Origin: an uncultured Anaerolineaceae bacterium
GTDB lineage: Bacteria; Chloroflexota; Anaerolineae; Promineifilales; Promineifilaceae
Assembly (NCBI GenBank): GCA_937967805.1
Contig: CALBTC010000179.1
Location: 1-53,806, forward strand
Reading direction: 5' to 3'
Length of the DNA stretch: 53,806 bases
A program made the translations under genes and the position numbers. Positions 15,477 to 25,164 of this stretch are shown in pieces. Below the pieces are notes generated by a model. The model worked only from the letters and a program-made list of their open reading frames with translations, did not search any database and was not told the origin of the DNA. How positions within the stretch are numbered: position 1 is the stretch's first letter; each line of letters begins with the position of its first letter.

Positions 15477-17474
15477 TTACAACTCCAAATGGACTAACGA
15501 TCCATGCAAAACAATTTTTTGATTGGCTGGTGGTTTGCCGGCAGCGGCCGTTCCCCTACCGGCCACAAAATGATGATGCACCAGCTGGGTGGACAATATC
15601 CCCGCCAGGGCCATCTCATCAACTTCGGCCAGGCTGCCTAATCGAGCCTGCTTTTTTAGCAGTGCCTGCACCGCCAGCGGGTTAAAGCAGCCGGCCGCTT
15701 CAATTTTTTGCGGCGAAAGCATCTCAGCTACCCAGTCTAACGGCCGTCCCTCCGGGAAAAAGCTGTGGTGGATGGGGGCGCGATACGGCCGTTTCTGCCG
15801 CTGCCAAATTTCTGCCGGAAGCAAATCCCGCACGGCGTGCTTTAGAATCTGTTTTTCGTACAGGCCGCGCAGCTTGAAGTCGGGCGGCAGTCGGTTGCAA
15901 AACTCGATGACGTGATGGTCCAGAAAAGGAAAACGCCCCTCGATTGAATGAGCCATCGCCATGCGGTCTCCCTGGGACGAGAGTAGATATTCGGCCAGGA
16001 AGATGCGGATTTCCAGGTACTGCGCCTGGGCCAGCGGTGACCAGCGGCTGAATTCGGCCGGCAGCGGCAAATCGGGCAGCGGTTTTTTTTCACCTAATGC
16101 TGCCAAAACGCGGGGATGAAACAATCGCCGATGCCGCGCACCGTTGCGCCAGCGCAGCAGGTGTGAGTAGCCCGGTTCGGCCGTGTCGGTCAATCGGTAG
16201 CCAAAAAATTTGGTCAGGTAGGCCGGATTGTCTAGATTGGCCACGTAGCGGTACAGCTTTTTGAGGAGAAGCGGCCGTATTGCAGATTCCGGCTGTCGCG
16301 CCCAAAAGCGGCGAATCAGCGCCTCCTTAAAAATGTTGTAGCCGCCCAGTAACTCATCGGCCCCTTCTCCGGTGAGCACCACCTTGATGCCCGCTTTTTG
16401 CACGAACTGAGACAGCAAGAAGAGCGGCACGGGCGAGGTGCGTAGGATGGGCGTCTCGGTGTGCCAGATGACATCGGGGAAGGCACGGCCCACGTCAGCA
16501 TGGGTGCAGGTGATAACATGATGTTCCGTGCCCAGGTGCGCCGCCATTTGCTGCTGGAAGCTGCTTTCGTCATAGGCGGCATCGGTGAAGGCAATGGAGA
16601 AAGTCTCCAGACGCCGGCCAATATCGCGGTAGAGCAGTGCGGCAATGGCAGAGGAATCCAGCCCGCCGCTGAGGTAAGCGCCAACGGGCACGTCGGCGCG
16701 CAGGCGTAGCCGTGTGGCTTCAGTCAGCAGTTGACGCAGCTGAGCAGCCGCTTCTGGCAGGGTGCAGCCATCATTTTTGTGCCTCTCGGGAAATTGCGGC
16801 TGCCAATACTGCTCTATGGTTAGACGCCCGTCCTGCACTCGCAAAAAATGCCCCGGCGGCAACGTGTGGATGTCCTGAAATATGGTGCGCGGCGGCAGCG
16901 GGCTCCAATAGGTGAAAACCTGGTCCAGTGTGGTCAAATCCAACTGTGGCCTGTGAGGCAGTGCGGCCAAAATCGCCTTCATCTCTGAGGCGAAGATGAG
17001 TTGGTTTTGCTGAATAGTGTAGAAAAGCGGCCGTATCCCCACTCGATCCCGTGCCACGAAAAGCGAATGTTCCATTTCATCCCAAATGGCAAACGCAAAC
17101 TGGCCGTTTAGCCGCTGGAGGCAAGCGTGCCCGTAGGTTTCATAAAGGTGTAGAATCACCTCGGTGTCGCTGTCTGTGGCAAAATGATGGTCTTCTTTAA
17201 GCTCGTCGCGCAGCTCGCGGTAGTTGAAGATTTCGCCATTGAACGTGATCCACAGGGTGCCGTCCTCATTACACAATGGCTGCTGCCCACCGGCCAGATC
17301 AATGATGCTCAGCCGGGCGTGACCCAATCCCACGCTGCTGCTTGCATCCTGGAAAAGATAAATGCCAGATTCATCGGGGCCGCGGTGGTGGAGTGAGGAC
17401 ACCATTTTTTGCACTGTTTCGCGCCAAACCGGTTTGCTTTGGGTCAAAGGATGAATGCCGGCGATGCCGCACAT
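15477..17474 (-). CDS. asnB: AsnB-like glutamine-dependent asparagine synthetase / amidotransferase
   Basis: A 665-residue class II glutamine amidotransferase fused to an ATP-PPi synthetase domain. Catalytic Cys2 is in MCGIAG, the glutaminase half (1-about 195) has FNGEIFNYRELRDEL and SDTEVILHLYE, and the synthetase PP-loop is AYLSGGLDSSAIAALL. Further blocks are LTGEGADELLGGYNIF and HSIEGRFPFLDHH. Residue 1 is ATG 17474, two bases after the ligase stop. Stand-alone homologues make asparagine; homologues inside carrier-protein and polysaccharide clusters amidate other carboxylates. Its place between an adenylating ligase and NadE makes the second role plausible here. The family assignment is firm and the substrate is unknown. 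Confidence 0.9.
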   Translation of the reverse strand: MCGIAGIHPLTQSKPVWRETVQKMVSSLHHRGPDESGIYLFQDASSSVGLGHARLSIIDLAGGQQPLCNEDGTLWITFNGEIFNYRELRDELKEDHHFATDSDTEVILHLYETYGHACLQRLNGQFAFAIWDEMEHSLFVARDRVGIRPLFYTIQQNQLIFASEMKAILAALPHRPQLDLTTLDQVFTYWSPLPPRTIFQDIHTLPPGHFLRVQDGRLTIEQYWQPQFPERHKNDGCTLPEAAAQLRQLLTEATRLRLRADVPVGAYLSGGLDSSAIAALLYRDIGRRLETFSIAFTDAAYDESSFQQQMAAHLGTEHHVITCTHADVGRAFPDVIWHTETPILRTSPVPLFLLSQFVQKAGIKVVLTGEGADELLGGYNIFKEALIRRFWARQPESAIRPLLLKKLYRYVANLDNPAYLTKFFGYRLTDTAEPGYSHLLRWRNGARHRRLFHPRVLAALGEKKPLPDLPLPAEFSRWSPLAQAQYLEIRIFLAEYLLSSQGDRMAMAHSIEGRFPFLDHHVIEFCNRLPPDFKLRGLYEKQILKHAVRDLLPAEIWQRQKRPYRAPIHHSFFPEGRPLDWVAEMLSPQKIEAAGCFNPLAVQALLKKQARLGSLAEVDEMALAGILSTQLVHHHFVAGRGTAAAGKPPANQKIVLHGSLVHLEL

Positions 17475-17476
17475 CG

Positions 17477-18991
17477 TTAACTCAGCTCTCTTTTGGTAAT
17501 TTTGCCGTTGCTGGATTTGGGCAGCGCGGCACGAAACTCAATGTGCTGTGGCACCATAAAATCTTCCAAATGCTGGCGGCAGTGACGCAGTACGTCTTTT
17601 TCGGTCAGCAAATCATCTTTGGCTACCACAAACGCTTTGATGGCTTGCCCAAGTACAGGATCAGGGATGCCGATGACGGCCGTTTCCACCACCCCACTCA
17701 AGCTACACAACACGTTTTCAATTTCTTTGGGGGCCACTTTCTCGCCGCGACTTTTGATGATGTCATCTTTGCGTCCTATAAAATAGAAGAAACTTTTACT
17801 GTCTATACGAAACAAATCACCACTATAGCAAAGCCGCTCACCGGGAATTGGGCCGGGGCGGAAACGGGCTGCCGTAGCTTCAGGGCGTTCCCAGTAGCCG
17901 CGCATGACATGGCTGCCGCGAATGACCAGTTCGCCAATTTCGCCGGGGCCGAGCCGCCTGCCCGACTCGTCCTCCAGCCATGCTTCGGTGCCGGGAATGG
18001 GAATGCCCACCGAGCCGGGACGCTCGGCCAGATGCTCCGGCGGCAGGTAGAGCGTGCGCTTGGTCTCGGTGAGGCCGTACATGGAAAAAAGCGTGGTCTG
18101 GGGGAATTTCTCCTGCAAAGCAGTGATGTGGCTGGGCGCGAGGGCTGCGGCCGTATTGGTAATGTAGCGCAGGCTGGAAAAATCGTACGAACTTAAATCC
18201 ATTTGCAGCAAAATGGCGGCAATGGTGGGCACCAGCGGCAGGCCGGTCACCCTCTCGGCGGCAATGCGTTTGAAAACGGGTGCCGGATAAGCAAACGAGC
18301 GCTCCAAAACGAGCGTGCCGCCAAATTTAAAGGTCATCAACAGTTGATAAAGGCCGTAATCAAACGAGAGCGGCAGCACGTTGAGCACAACGTCGTCTGC
18401 CGTGTTTTGCAAATAACTAATAATTGAAGACGCAGCAAAAACTACGTTGTTATGCGCCGACATCACCCCCTTGGGTTCGCCGGTGCTGCCAGAAGTATAG
18501 ATAAGGCAGGCCAAATCTTGATCGATAGTTTGGTTGCACGGCCGTTCCGCACCAAACGTCTCCTGAATCCCGGCAAAAGAGAGGCAGCCATGCGGGGCAT
18601 CGCCAACAATCACAACGGTTTTCAGGCTGGGAATTGATTTTTGCAGGGAGACGGCCGTTTTTGCCTGTCGCTGCCACGTAACCAACCCTGCTGCGCGACA
18701 ATCTTCTGCCAAAAAGCGCAGCTTGTCTGCCTTGGTGGAATGATTCACCGGCACAAACACGGCATTGGCCTTCAGCGTGGCAAAGATGCTCACCACCAGC
18801 TCCACCGAGTTGGGCAGAAAAAGCAGCACACGGTCGCCTCGCCCCACCCCGTTGGTGATGAGTGCCTGGGCCAGCCGGTTGGCCATCGCCTCAATTTGAG
18901 CATACGTCAGCCGCTGCTCACCACAAATAAGGCTGATTTTGTTCGGCGTCTGGGCAGCACTTTCTTCAAGAAATGATTGCACGAGTTGCAT
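17477..18991 (-). CDS. AMP-forming acyl/aminoacyl ligase (adenylation enzyme)
   Basis: This 504-residue class I adenylate-forming enzyme has the core motifs LIYTSGSTGEPKGVMSAH (about 165-182), SMYGLTETKRTL, YSGDLFRIDSKSFFYFIGRKDDIIKSRGEKV and the catalytic Lys in NGKITKREL near the C-terminus. It should activate a carboxylic acid with ATP and load it on the neighbouring carrier protein. ATG 18991 follows GGAGAG. It is separated from the carrier gene by 76 bp that hold a dispersed repeat, and from asnB by two bases. Its layout resembles ligases of exosortase-associated and NRPS-like clusters. The substrate (amino acid, aryl or fatty acid) cannot be told by eye. Confidence 0.88.
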   Translation of the reverse strand: MQLVQSFLEESAAQTPNKISLICGEQRLTYAQIEAMANRLAQALITNGVGRGDRVLLFLPNSVELVVSIFATLKANAVFVPVNHSTKADKLRFLAEDCRAAGLVTWQRQAKTAVSLQKSIPSLKTVVIVGDAPHGCLSFAGIQETFGAERPCNQTIDQDLACLIYTSGSTGEPKGVMSAHNNVVFAASSIISYLQNTADDVVLNVLPLSFDYGLYQLLMTFKFGGTLVLERSFAYPAPVFKRIAAERVTGLPLVPTIAAILLQMDLSSYDFSSLRYITNTAAALAPSHITALQEKFPQTTLFSMYGLTETKRTLYLPPEHLAERPGSVGIPIPGTEAWLEDESGRRLGPGEIGELVIRGSHVMRGYWERPEATAARFRPGPIPGERLCYSGDLFRIDSKSFFYFIGRKDDIIKSRGEKVAPKEIENVLCSLSGVVETAVIGIPDPVLGQAIKAFVVAKDDLLTEKDVLRHCRQHLEDFMVPQHIEFRAALPKSSNGKITKRELS

Positions 18992-19009
18992 GTTGAACTC
19001 TCCGACTAC

Positions 19010-19074
19010 TTGTCACCCCCGCAAGGCAGAGGTCCAAACGGATTCCCGCCTGCGCGGGAATGACAAGTCACGAA
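19010..19074. repeat. GTCATTCC-type dispersed repeat between carrier and ligase genes
   Basis: CTTGTCACCCCCGC near 19010 and GGATTCCCGC plus GCGGGAATGACAAG up to 19067 form an imperfect inverted repeat. The same GGATTCCCGC...GCGGGAATGACA block returns near 49497-49522. It occupies most of the only sizable gap in the biosynthetic operon. Confidence 0.6.
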
Positions 19075-19325
19075 ATCACTAGATTGCTCTTGCGGGCGAT
19101 GTAGGCAGCCAGTTTGTTGACGGAATCGAAGTTGTCCGGCTCGATTTCGTTATCGTTTACCTCAATGCCAAACGTTTCTTCGGCAAACATGACCAGTTCC
19201 AGCGTGCCGGTGGAATCAACCACGCCTTCGTCCAAAAACGAGGCATCGTCGCTTAAATCAAAGCCATTGGCGCTGAACAAAAAGTTTTCGGCGACAAAGG
19301 AGCGGATTTGTTCTTTTACGTTCAT
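19068..19325 (-). CDS. Free-standing acyl carrier protein
   Basis: An 85-residue acidic carrier protein. The phosphopantetheine attachment site is in the block FLDEGVVDSTGTLELVMF, with the Ser after Asp as the expected modified residue. The usual Leu or Met after Ser is Thr here (DST), which is seen in carrier proteins of specialised clusters. It starts in the stop of the upstream condensation-carrier-thioesterase gene (ATGA overlap), so the two are made together. It most likely receives the acid activated by the downstream ligase and hands it to the condensation domain. Confidence 0.9.
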   Translation of the reverse strand: MNVKEQIRSFVAENFLFSANGFDLSDDASFLDEGVVDSTGTLELVMFAEETFGIEVNDNEIEPDNFDSVNKLAAYIARKSNLVIS

Positions 19326-21922
19326 ACTACTTCTTCCTTATTGATTTTAATTGACTTAGCTAAGGCGTTTTGTATCGCCTTGCCCACGGTGGCTACGGCC
19401 GGTTCTTGCAGCAGTGCCAGATGCCCCCGGGCGTTAATGATGTGTGTCTCCAAATGGCGCACAAGTGGCTGCCAGCCGTAATGGGGATAGGGGGAACGGA
19501 TTTCTTTACGGCCGTATCCCAACGGACAGCGCAGCAGGGTGAGACGGCCGTCATATGGCCGTGGCAAATATTTGCGGACTGCCCGATCATAAAGCTCAAA
19601 TAAGGCGCGGGTACGGGGATCTTCAAGAGAGGAAGCATCCATGTCCCGCCGCTGGGGCCGCTCGTTTGCCGAGATCGCCACGTTTTCTTGTCTTACCAAG
19701 CGGCGCAGGTACCTCAATTTTTGTTTTAGCGGCATTTGCCAGAAACGTTCAATCAACCGGCCAAATCGCCACAGCCATACCCTTATCCCCCGTGCCGCAA
19801 AATAAGTTGCCCGATTCCCCAAATCGCGCCCAAATAAGTAAACGGCTTCCTCCTGCACCTCAGAGAGGTGCAAAAGCGCCGCCAGCAGATGACAAATTTG
19901 CTGCCACGATTTATATCTTAGATTAGGGGCAGGCATATCAATAATTCCTAAAAAATTGACTTCCTCACCTAGTGCTGTGAGCTGCTGGGCCACTTCATAA
20001 GCAAAAACACCACCGGCAGAATAGCCGCCCAGGTAATATGGGCCGTGGGCCTGTATCGTTTGCATCGCCTGCAAATAATAAGTGGCCAACGTTTCTACTT
20101 TTGCCGGTGGCAGATTGTTCATGGCCAATGGAGGCGTTTCAAATGTGTAGATGGGCTGATGGGCTGCCATGTGCCGGGCCGCTCGATCCATTGCCAGGGT
20201 ATTACCCGCCGCACCCGGAATGAGAAACAGCGGTGGCGTTCCCGCCGTTCCCTGCTGAATTTGGACGATTGCCTGAGGCTGACCATTTTCAACTTGCTGT
20301 GCCAGGCCGGCAATCGTGCTGTGGCGCAGCAAGGTTCCCAGCGGCAAATGATGGCCCGTCGCGGCTGCAAATTTGCTTAGAAAGCTCATCGCCTGCCAGG
20401 ATTCACCACCCAGAGCAAAAAAGTCATCCTGAATGCCAATAGGCGATTGCTCCAATACCTCTTGCCAAATTTGTTGCAGTTCGGTTTCAATCTGGGTTGT
20501 GGGCGGCAAATATTCAGGACGGACACGGCCGTTCCCCCTCCCATTCATCCTGGCAACCTCATTTACAACGATTTGCGGCCAGGGGATGGTTCCTGTTGTA
20601 ATCGACGCATTTGGATTGTAAAGCAGCGTAGCCAGCAGTCGCTGCAGGCTTAGTTTGGCATGTTCCTGCTCTGCCTCATTAAAGCTGTCCTGATGCAGAT
20701 CAAGGTACAGCTCATAGCTGGTGCTGTCTGCCAGGTGATGCACATGCAGCCCCAGCCGCTCGCTGCCGCAGCCGGGATGTACAATTTTGTGCGGTACGTT
20801 TTCCCCGTCTAGCGTTAGTGACGGCCGTTGCACAAAACTAAACATCACGTCCAGCGCCAAATCAGAGGCCGCCTGGCTGGCACCATAACGGTAATGGAGC
20901 AAGAGCTGCTTCATTTCTGCCGCCACTTTTTGTAGCAGCGAGATAAATGTTTCCTGCGGCGCAATCGTCACCAGCACCGGGCACAGCTCCATTAATACGC
21001 CTGCCGTTTGGCGATTTGCCTGGGTGCCTCGATTATGAATGGTGGTGACAAACCCCAGCTTCGCATTGCCCGTTAGCTGGTGCAGCAGGCTAAAAAGCAG
21101 GGTAGCCGTCAGGCAAAATTGGCGCAGTTCGGCGGTGGCTGCGCCTAAAGCGGCGTTTTCCGCCAGCGCCATGAGCTGGGCTGTTTGCCTGGGACCCAAA
21201 TTGTGCGTCCAGCGCTGCACCTTGTCCGAGGATTTTCGGGGCGAACGGCCGTAAAAGCACAGCGGTTCCGGTTTTTGCCCTAACTTCTCCTGCCAAAACG
21301 CCCGCGACTTGGCCGCACGGCTGCTGTTTTGCTGGCGCTTAACGGCAGCGGCATAGCGGGCAAAAGTGGGCCTTTCTGCCGGAGTCGGCACCTCCCCCTG
21401 GTACAGAGCCTCGTAGGATTGCAGCACCGCCTCGGCAATAAGAAAAAATGACGACGCATCGGTAATCAGGTGATGTTGATTAAGAAACCAGATAAATTGC
21501 CGATCACCCAGCTTGATCAGAGCGGAATCATACAGGCAGCGATTAAGTTGAGACGGCCGCTGCACGCGCTGTCGCTGCCAATTTTCGGCCGCGGTTCGCG
21601 GGTCGGCTTCATGAGAGAAATCGACAATATCCAATTGGGCCGGCGGCTCGGGCAACACGTGCTGCTGGGGAACGCCCCTCTGCTCCTGGATAACGATACG
21701 CAAGGCATCATATTGGCGAACGGCCGTAGCAAACGCCGCCTGAAACAGTTGGGGATCAATTGGAACAGCGAAGGTAAACGAAAACGCGTTGTTGAAGTGG
21801 GCCGAAGACGGCCGTAGGCGGTGACCAATCCAATAAAGCAATTGAAGTTCGGTTAAATTGGACTCCTCCGCGAAACGTGAAACGTGGTTTTTTTCAGCGA
21901 AAACGGCCGTACTGGCAGTCAT
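19322..21922 (-). CDS. Condensation-carrier-thioesterase protein (NRPS-like, C-T-TE)
   Basis: An 866-residue three-domain protein without its own adenylation domain. The condensation domain (about 25-440) has the active site QHHLITDAS at 149-157 (His151, Asp155). The carrier domain (about 470-545) has DDFFALGGES with Ser508 for phosphopantetheine. The thioesterase (about 560-866) has PPLFLIPGAAG, the nucleophile motif GGYSAGG (Ser635) and a late GH in NARGHLALLQEP. ATG 21922 is chosen because GAGGGAG lies just upstream; the open frame begins at 22003. It heads the operon with the carrier protein, ligase, AsnB-like and NadE-like genes. It would join a carrier-bound acid to an amine or alcohol and release the product by hydrolysis or cyclisation. 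Confidence 0.88.
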   Translation of the reverse strand: MTASTAVFAEKNHVSRFAEESNLTELQLLYWIGHRLRPSSAHFNNAFSFTFAVPIDPQLFQAAFATAVRQYDALRIVIQEQRGVPQQHVLPEPPAQLDIVDFSHEADPRTAAENWQRQRVQRPSQLNRCLYDSALIKLGDRQFIWFLNQHHLITDASSFFLIAEAVLQSYEALYQGEVPTPAERPTFARYAAAVKRQQNSSRAAKSRAFWQEKLGQKPEPLCFYGRSPRKSSDKVQRWTHNLGPRQTAQLMALAENAALGAATAELRQFCLTATLLFSLLHQLTGNAKLGFVTTIHNRGTQANRQTAGVLMELCPVLVTIAPQETFISLLQKVAAEMKQLLLHYRYGASQAASDLALDVMFSFVQRPSLTLDGENVPHKIVHPGCGSERLGLHVHHLADSTSYELYLDLHQDSFNEAEQEHAKLSLQRLLATLLYNPNASITTGTIPWPQIVVNEVARMNGRGNGRVRPEYLPPTTQIETELQQIWQEVLEQSPIGIQDDFFALGGESWQAMSFLSKFAAATGHHLPLGTLLRHSTIAGLAQQVENGQPQAIVQIQQGTAGTPPLFLIPGAAGNTLAMDRAARHMAAHQPIYTFETPPLAMNNLPPAKVETLATYYLQAMQTIQAHGPYYLGGYSAGGVFAYEVAQQLTALGEEVNFLGIIDMPAPNLRYKSWQQICHLLAALLHLSEVQEEAVYLFGRDLGNRATYFAARGIRVWLWRFGRLIERFWQMPLKQKLRYLRRLVRQENVAISANERPQRRDMDASSLEDPRTRALFELYDRAVRKYLPRPYDGRLTLLRCPLGYGRKEIRSPYPHYGWQPLVRHLETHIINARGHLALLQEPAVATVGKAIQNALAKSIKINKEEVV

Positions 21923-22059
21923 TACTCCCTCATACTTTTGTGAGACTGCATTTTCGAAAGCGCCAGACCGGACAACCAGGAATTGGTAACTTGCCACAGT
22001 CAAAAGCTGGAACGATCATACGGTTGGCAAGCTTAAGAAAATGATGACGCATGAGGAGT

Positions 22060-22099
22060 TCACGACATTTGTCACTAGCAAATGGGTGACATATGTCAC
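22060..22099. promoter_or_regulatory. Tandem CRP/FNR-like palindromes upstream of the biosynthetic operon
   Basis: GTGACATATGTCAC at 22086-22099 is a perfect 14-bp palindrome of the form GTGA-N6-TCAC, the core of CRP/FNR-family sites. A weaker copy, CGACATTTGTCAC, lies at 22063-22075, about 25 bp away. Both are 140-180 bp upstream of the C-T-TE start and 95-135 bp past the hutI stop. The remaining bases of the 272-bp gap show nothing else clear. Confidence 0.5.
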
Positions 22100-22194
22100 T
22101 TCTAGCCTGATCATGCTGGCGCTGCTCATTCGGCACAGCTGCCGGCAAAAAGTTGGGCAGTCATGGTTTGGGCGTTTGGCGACCGGGAAATTCT

Positions 22195-23466
22195 TTAGAG
22201 GATACGGCCGTTTTTCACCACCAACTCCACCAAATTACCGCCAAACTGGTAGGCTACCTGTCGGAAGTCCGTGCAGTTAAGCAAAAGCAAATCGGCCTGC
22301 TTGCCGGGAGCCAGCGAGCCTATTCTATTGGCTAAACCCACGCCAAAGGCGGCGTTGATCGTGGCCGCGTTGATCGCCTCGGCAGGCAGCAGCCGCTGGT
22401 AACGGGTGGCCAGCGCCAGCACCAGCGGCAGCGAAGGGCACGGCGCCGATCCCGGATTGATGTCCGTGGAAAGGGCTATCGCCGCCCCGGCATCGATCAA
22501 GGCGCGGGCATCGGCAAACTCCTGGCTGCCCAGGTTGAAGTTCACCGCCGGCAGCACAATTCCCACCACGTCAGAATCAGCCAGCAAGGCAATATCTTCG
22601 GCCGTTGTCACGTCCAGATGATCCACTGAAGTTGCCGTTAAATCCACTGCAAGCCCCACCCCACCGAGCGACGTGAATTCATCGGCGTGGATTTTGGCGG
22701 GCAGGCCTTGTTCCAGGCCAGCTGCCAACACGTGGCGGGATTGGTCCAGGTCGAAGGCGTTTTGTTCGCAGAAAACGTCGCAAAACAGGGAACGGCCGTC
22801 CGCCACAAAGTGACTGTTTTTGTACCATTCGGCCGCAGCCGGAATCATCTCATTGATTACCCAATCGACGTAGGCGGCGGAACGGCCGTTAAACTCCGGC
22901 GGCACCGCATGGGCCGGCATAAACGTGGGCACCAGGTCGATGGGCTGGGCCAGATCAAGGGCGGCAATTGCTTCCAACATTTTCAACTCGCTGTCCAGGC
23001 CCAGGCCATAGCCGGTTTTGACTTCGGCCGTGGTTGTGCCCAGGCGCAGCATTTGCGCCAGGCGGGGCAGCGTGGCTTCCACCAGTTCATCTACCGTGGC
23101 TTTCCGCGTGGCGCGCATGGTGCTGACAATGCCCCCACCAGCGGCCATGATTTCCATGTACGTCGCGCCGCGAATGCGCTGCTCAAACTCGTCGATGCGG
23201 TCCCCGGCATACACCACATGCGTGTGCGGATCGACAAAGCCGGGCATGATGACCTTGCCGCTGGCATTAATGATTTGCCCGGCGGAGTAGCGTTCGCGGA
23301 TGCTTTCTGTGGGACCGATGGCCAGAATACGGCCGTTCTTAATAACCACCGCCCCATCGGTAATCAACCCCACGTCTTGCATCGCTGCCTTGCGCTTGGG
23401 CACGTCACTGGCACACGTCACCACCTGCACCGCGCTGTGAATAAGTAAATCTGCTTCAACCATCAT
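22195..23466 (-). CDS. hutI: Imidazolonepropionase
   Basis: An amidohydrolase of about 423 residues that opens the ring of 4-imidazolone-5-propionate to give N-formimino-glutamate, the third step of histidine breakdown. Visible family blocks are VIMPGFVDPHTHVVYAGDR (metal-binding HxH), GATYMEIMAAGGGIVSTM, TTTAEVKTGYGLGLDSE and STDINPGSAPCPSL. ATG 23466 has AAGGG nine bases upstream; ATG 23490, just before the hutU stop, is an alternative. The gene follows hutU closely on the same strand, giving a hutU-hutI unit that diverges from hutH. Confidence 0.95.
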   Translation of the reverse strand: MMVEADLLIHSAVQVVTCASDVPKRKAAMQDVGLITDGAVVIKNGRILAIGPTESIRERYSAGQIINASGKVIMPGFVDPHTHVVYAGDRIDEFEQRIRGATYMEIMAAGGGIVSTMRATRKATVDELVEATLPRLAQMLRLGTTTAEVKTGYGLGLDSELKMLEAIAALDLAQPIDLVPTFMPAHAVPPEFNGRSAAYVDWVINEMIPAAAEWYKNSHFVADGRSLFCDVFCEQNAFDLDQSRHVLAAGLEQGLPAKIHADEFTSLGGVGLAVDLTATSVDHLDVTTAEDIALLADSDVVGIVLPAVNFNLGSQEFADARALIDAGAAIALSTDINPGSAPCPSLPLVLALATRYQRLLPAEAINAATINAAFGVGLANRIGSLAPGKQADLLLLNCTDFRQVAYQFGGNLVELVVKNGRIL

Positions 23467-23495
23467 TGTAGTCGCCCTTGGGACTGGCATTGGAC

Positions 23496-25148
23496 CTAAT
23501 CCAGCATTGGAATTTTGACGCCGCGCTCTTTAGCCACTTCAACGGCCCGCTCGTACCCGGCGTCTACGTGGCGGGCCACGCCCATCCCTGGATCAACCGT
23601 CAGCACCCGTTCCAGGCGAGCGGCCGCTTCCGGCGTGCCGTCAGCCACAATCACCTGACCGGCGTGCAGGCTGTAACCGATGCCCACCCCGCCGCCGTGA
23701 TGGTAGCTCACCCAGGTGGCTCCGCTCACGGCGTTAATCAGCGCGTTCAAAATAGGCCAGTCGGCAATGGCGTCGGAGCCATCGCGCATCCCTTCCGTTT
23801 CCCGGTTGGGGCTGGCCACCGAGCCGGAATCCAGATGGTCCCGGCCAATGACGATGGGGGCGCTCACCTTGCCGCTGGCGACCAGTTCGTTGAACTTCAG
23901 CCCGGCTTTGGCCCGTTCACCGTAGCCCAGCCAACAAATGCGGGCCGGCAATCCCTGGAACTCCACCTGCTCCTGGGCCATCTTGATCCAGCGGGCCAGG
24001 TGCTCATCTTCGGGGAACAGCTCCAGGATGGCTTCGTCCGTGGCATAGATGTCGTTAGGGTCGCCGGAAAGGGCCACCCAGCGGAAGGGACCTTTGCCTT
24101 CGCAGAAAAGCGGCCGTATATAAGCCGGCACAAATCCAGGATAATCAAACGCATTCTTGAGGCCGTTATTGTACGCCTGCTGCCGGATGTTGTTGCCGTA
24201 ATCAAAGACGATGCTGCCCTGCTTTTGCCAATCCAGCATCGCCTGCACGTGCTGCGTCATCGAGTCGATGCTCCGTTTCTGGTATTCATCAGGATCAGAT
24301 TTGCGCAGAACGGCCGCTTCCGCCATAGACAATCCCGCCGGAATGTAGCCATACAGCGGATCGTGCGCCGAAGTCTGGTCCGTGACCATGTCCGGCACCA
24401 CACCGCGCGCCACCAGTTCCGGCAGCACCTCGGCGGCATTGGCCACCAGGCAAACTGACTTGGGGGTCTCGTCTTTAACTGCCTCTTCCACCCAGGTCAT
24501 CGCCTCTTCCAGATCATCCGTCATCACGTCAAGCTGGCGCAGGCTTAGGCGGGGCTCGGCGCGCCAGCGGTCCACTTCCACAAACAGGCCGACACCTTCA
24601 TTCATGGTCACCGCCAGCGGCTGGGCCCCGCCCATCTCACCCAGGCCGGCAGTGAGTACCCACTTGCCCTTGAGCGAGGACCAGCCCGCCTGCCGGGCCG
24701 CCGCAGCAAACGTCTCAAAGGTCCCCTGCAAAATCCCCTGTGTGCCGATGTAAATCCAGCTACCGGCCGTCATCTGGCCGTACATCATCAACCCTTCGGC
24801 TTCCCATTTGTCAAAATTGGCCTGGGTGGCCCAGTGGGGCACGATGTTGGAATTAGCGATAAGCACGCGCGGCGCGTCGGTGTGGGTGCGGAAAACGGCC
24901 ACAGGCTTGCCGCTTTGCACCAGCAGCGTTTCGTCCGGCTCCAGCCGGCGCATCGCCGCCAGGATAGCGTCAAACGCCTCCCAGTTGCGCGCTGCTTTGC
25001 CGCGCCCGCCGTACACAATCAAATTTTCGGGATCGCCCGCCACTTGCGGGTCCAGATTGTTTTGCAGCATACGGTAAGGGGCTTCAATCAACCAATTTTT
25101 ACAGTTCAGCGTGGTGCCGCGTGGGGCACGGATTGTGCGGGTCATCAT
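23496..25148 (-). CDS. hutU: Urocanate hydratase
   Basis: This 550-residue protein has the typical length of urocanase, which converts urocanate to imidazolonepropionate using tightly bound NAD+. Family blocks include [72 protein letters not shown] and [17 protein letters not shown]. The start is one of two consecutive ATGs at 25148/25145. It is the first gene of the minus-strand hut unit; hutH diverges across a 276-bp gap that carries a 22-bp palindrome. HutF or HutG, needed for the last step, are not in the window. Confidence 0.96.
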   Translation of the reverse strand: MMTRTIRAPRGTTLNCKNWLIEAPYRMLQNNLDPQVAGDPENLIVYGGRGKAARNWEAFDAILAAMRRLEPDETLLVQSGKPVAVFRTHTDAPRVLIANSNIVPHWATQANFDKWEAEGLMMYGQMTAGSWIYIGTQGILQGTFETFAAAARQAGWSSLKGKWVLTAGLGEMGGAQPLAVTMNEGVGLFVEVDRWRAEPRLSLRQLDVMTDDLEEAMTWVEEAVKDETPKSVCLVANAAEVLPELVARGVVPDMVTDQTSAHDPLYGYIPAGLSMAEAAVLRKSDPDEYQKRSIDSMTQHVQAMLDWQKQGSIVFDYGNNIRQQAYNNGLKNAFDYPGFVPAYIRPLFCEGKGPFRWVALSGDPNDIYATDEAILELFPEDEHLARWIKMAQEQVEFQGLPARICWLGYGERAKAGLKFNELVASGKVSAPIVIGRDHLDSGSVASPNRETEGMRDGSDAIADWPILNALINAVSGATWVSYHHGGGVGIGYSLHAGQVIVADGTPEAAARLERVLTVDPGMGVARHVDAGYERAVEVAKERGVKIPMLD

Positions 25149-25164
25149 CTAACTCCTTGTAAAA

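Noticed and set aside
17342..18196. Plus-strand open frame opposite the ligase gene
   Set aside because: It is antisense to well-conserved adenylation motifs and has no start signal.
19322..21922. Reading the C-T-TE protein as a full NRPS module
   Set aside because: No adenylation core motifs (such as the TSGSTG loop) occur in this protein; the only adenylation enzyme is the separate ligase.
23478..24458. Long plus-strand open frame opposite hutU
   Set aside because: It is complementary to the strongly conserved urocanase gene. Its composition (His, Gly, Gln rich) is typical of an antisense shadow.
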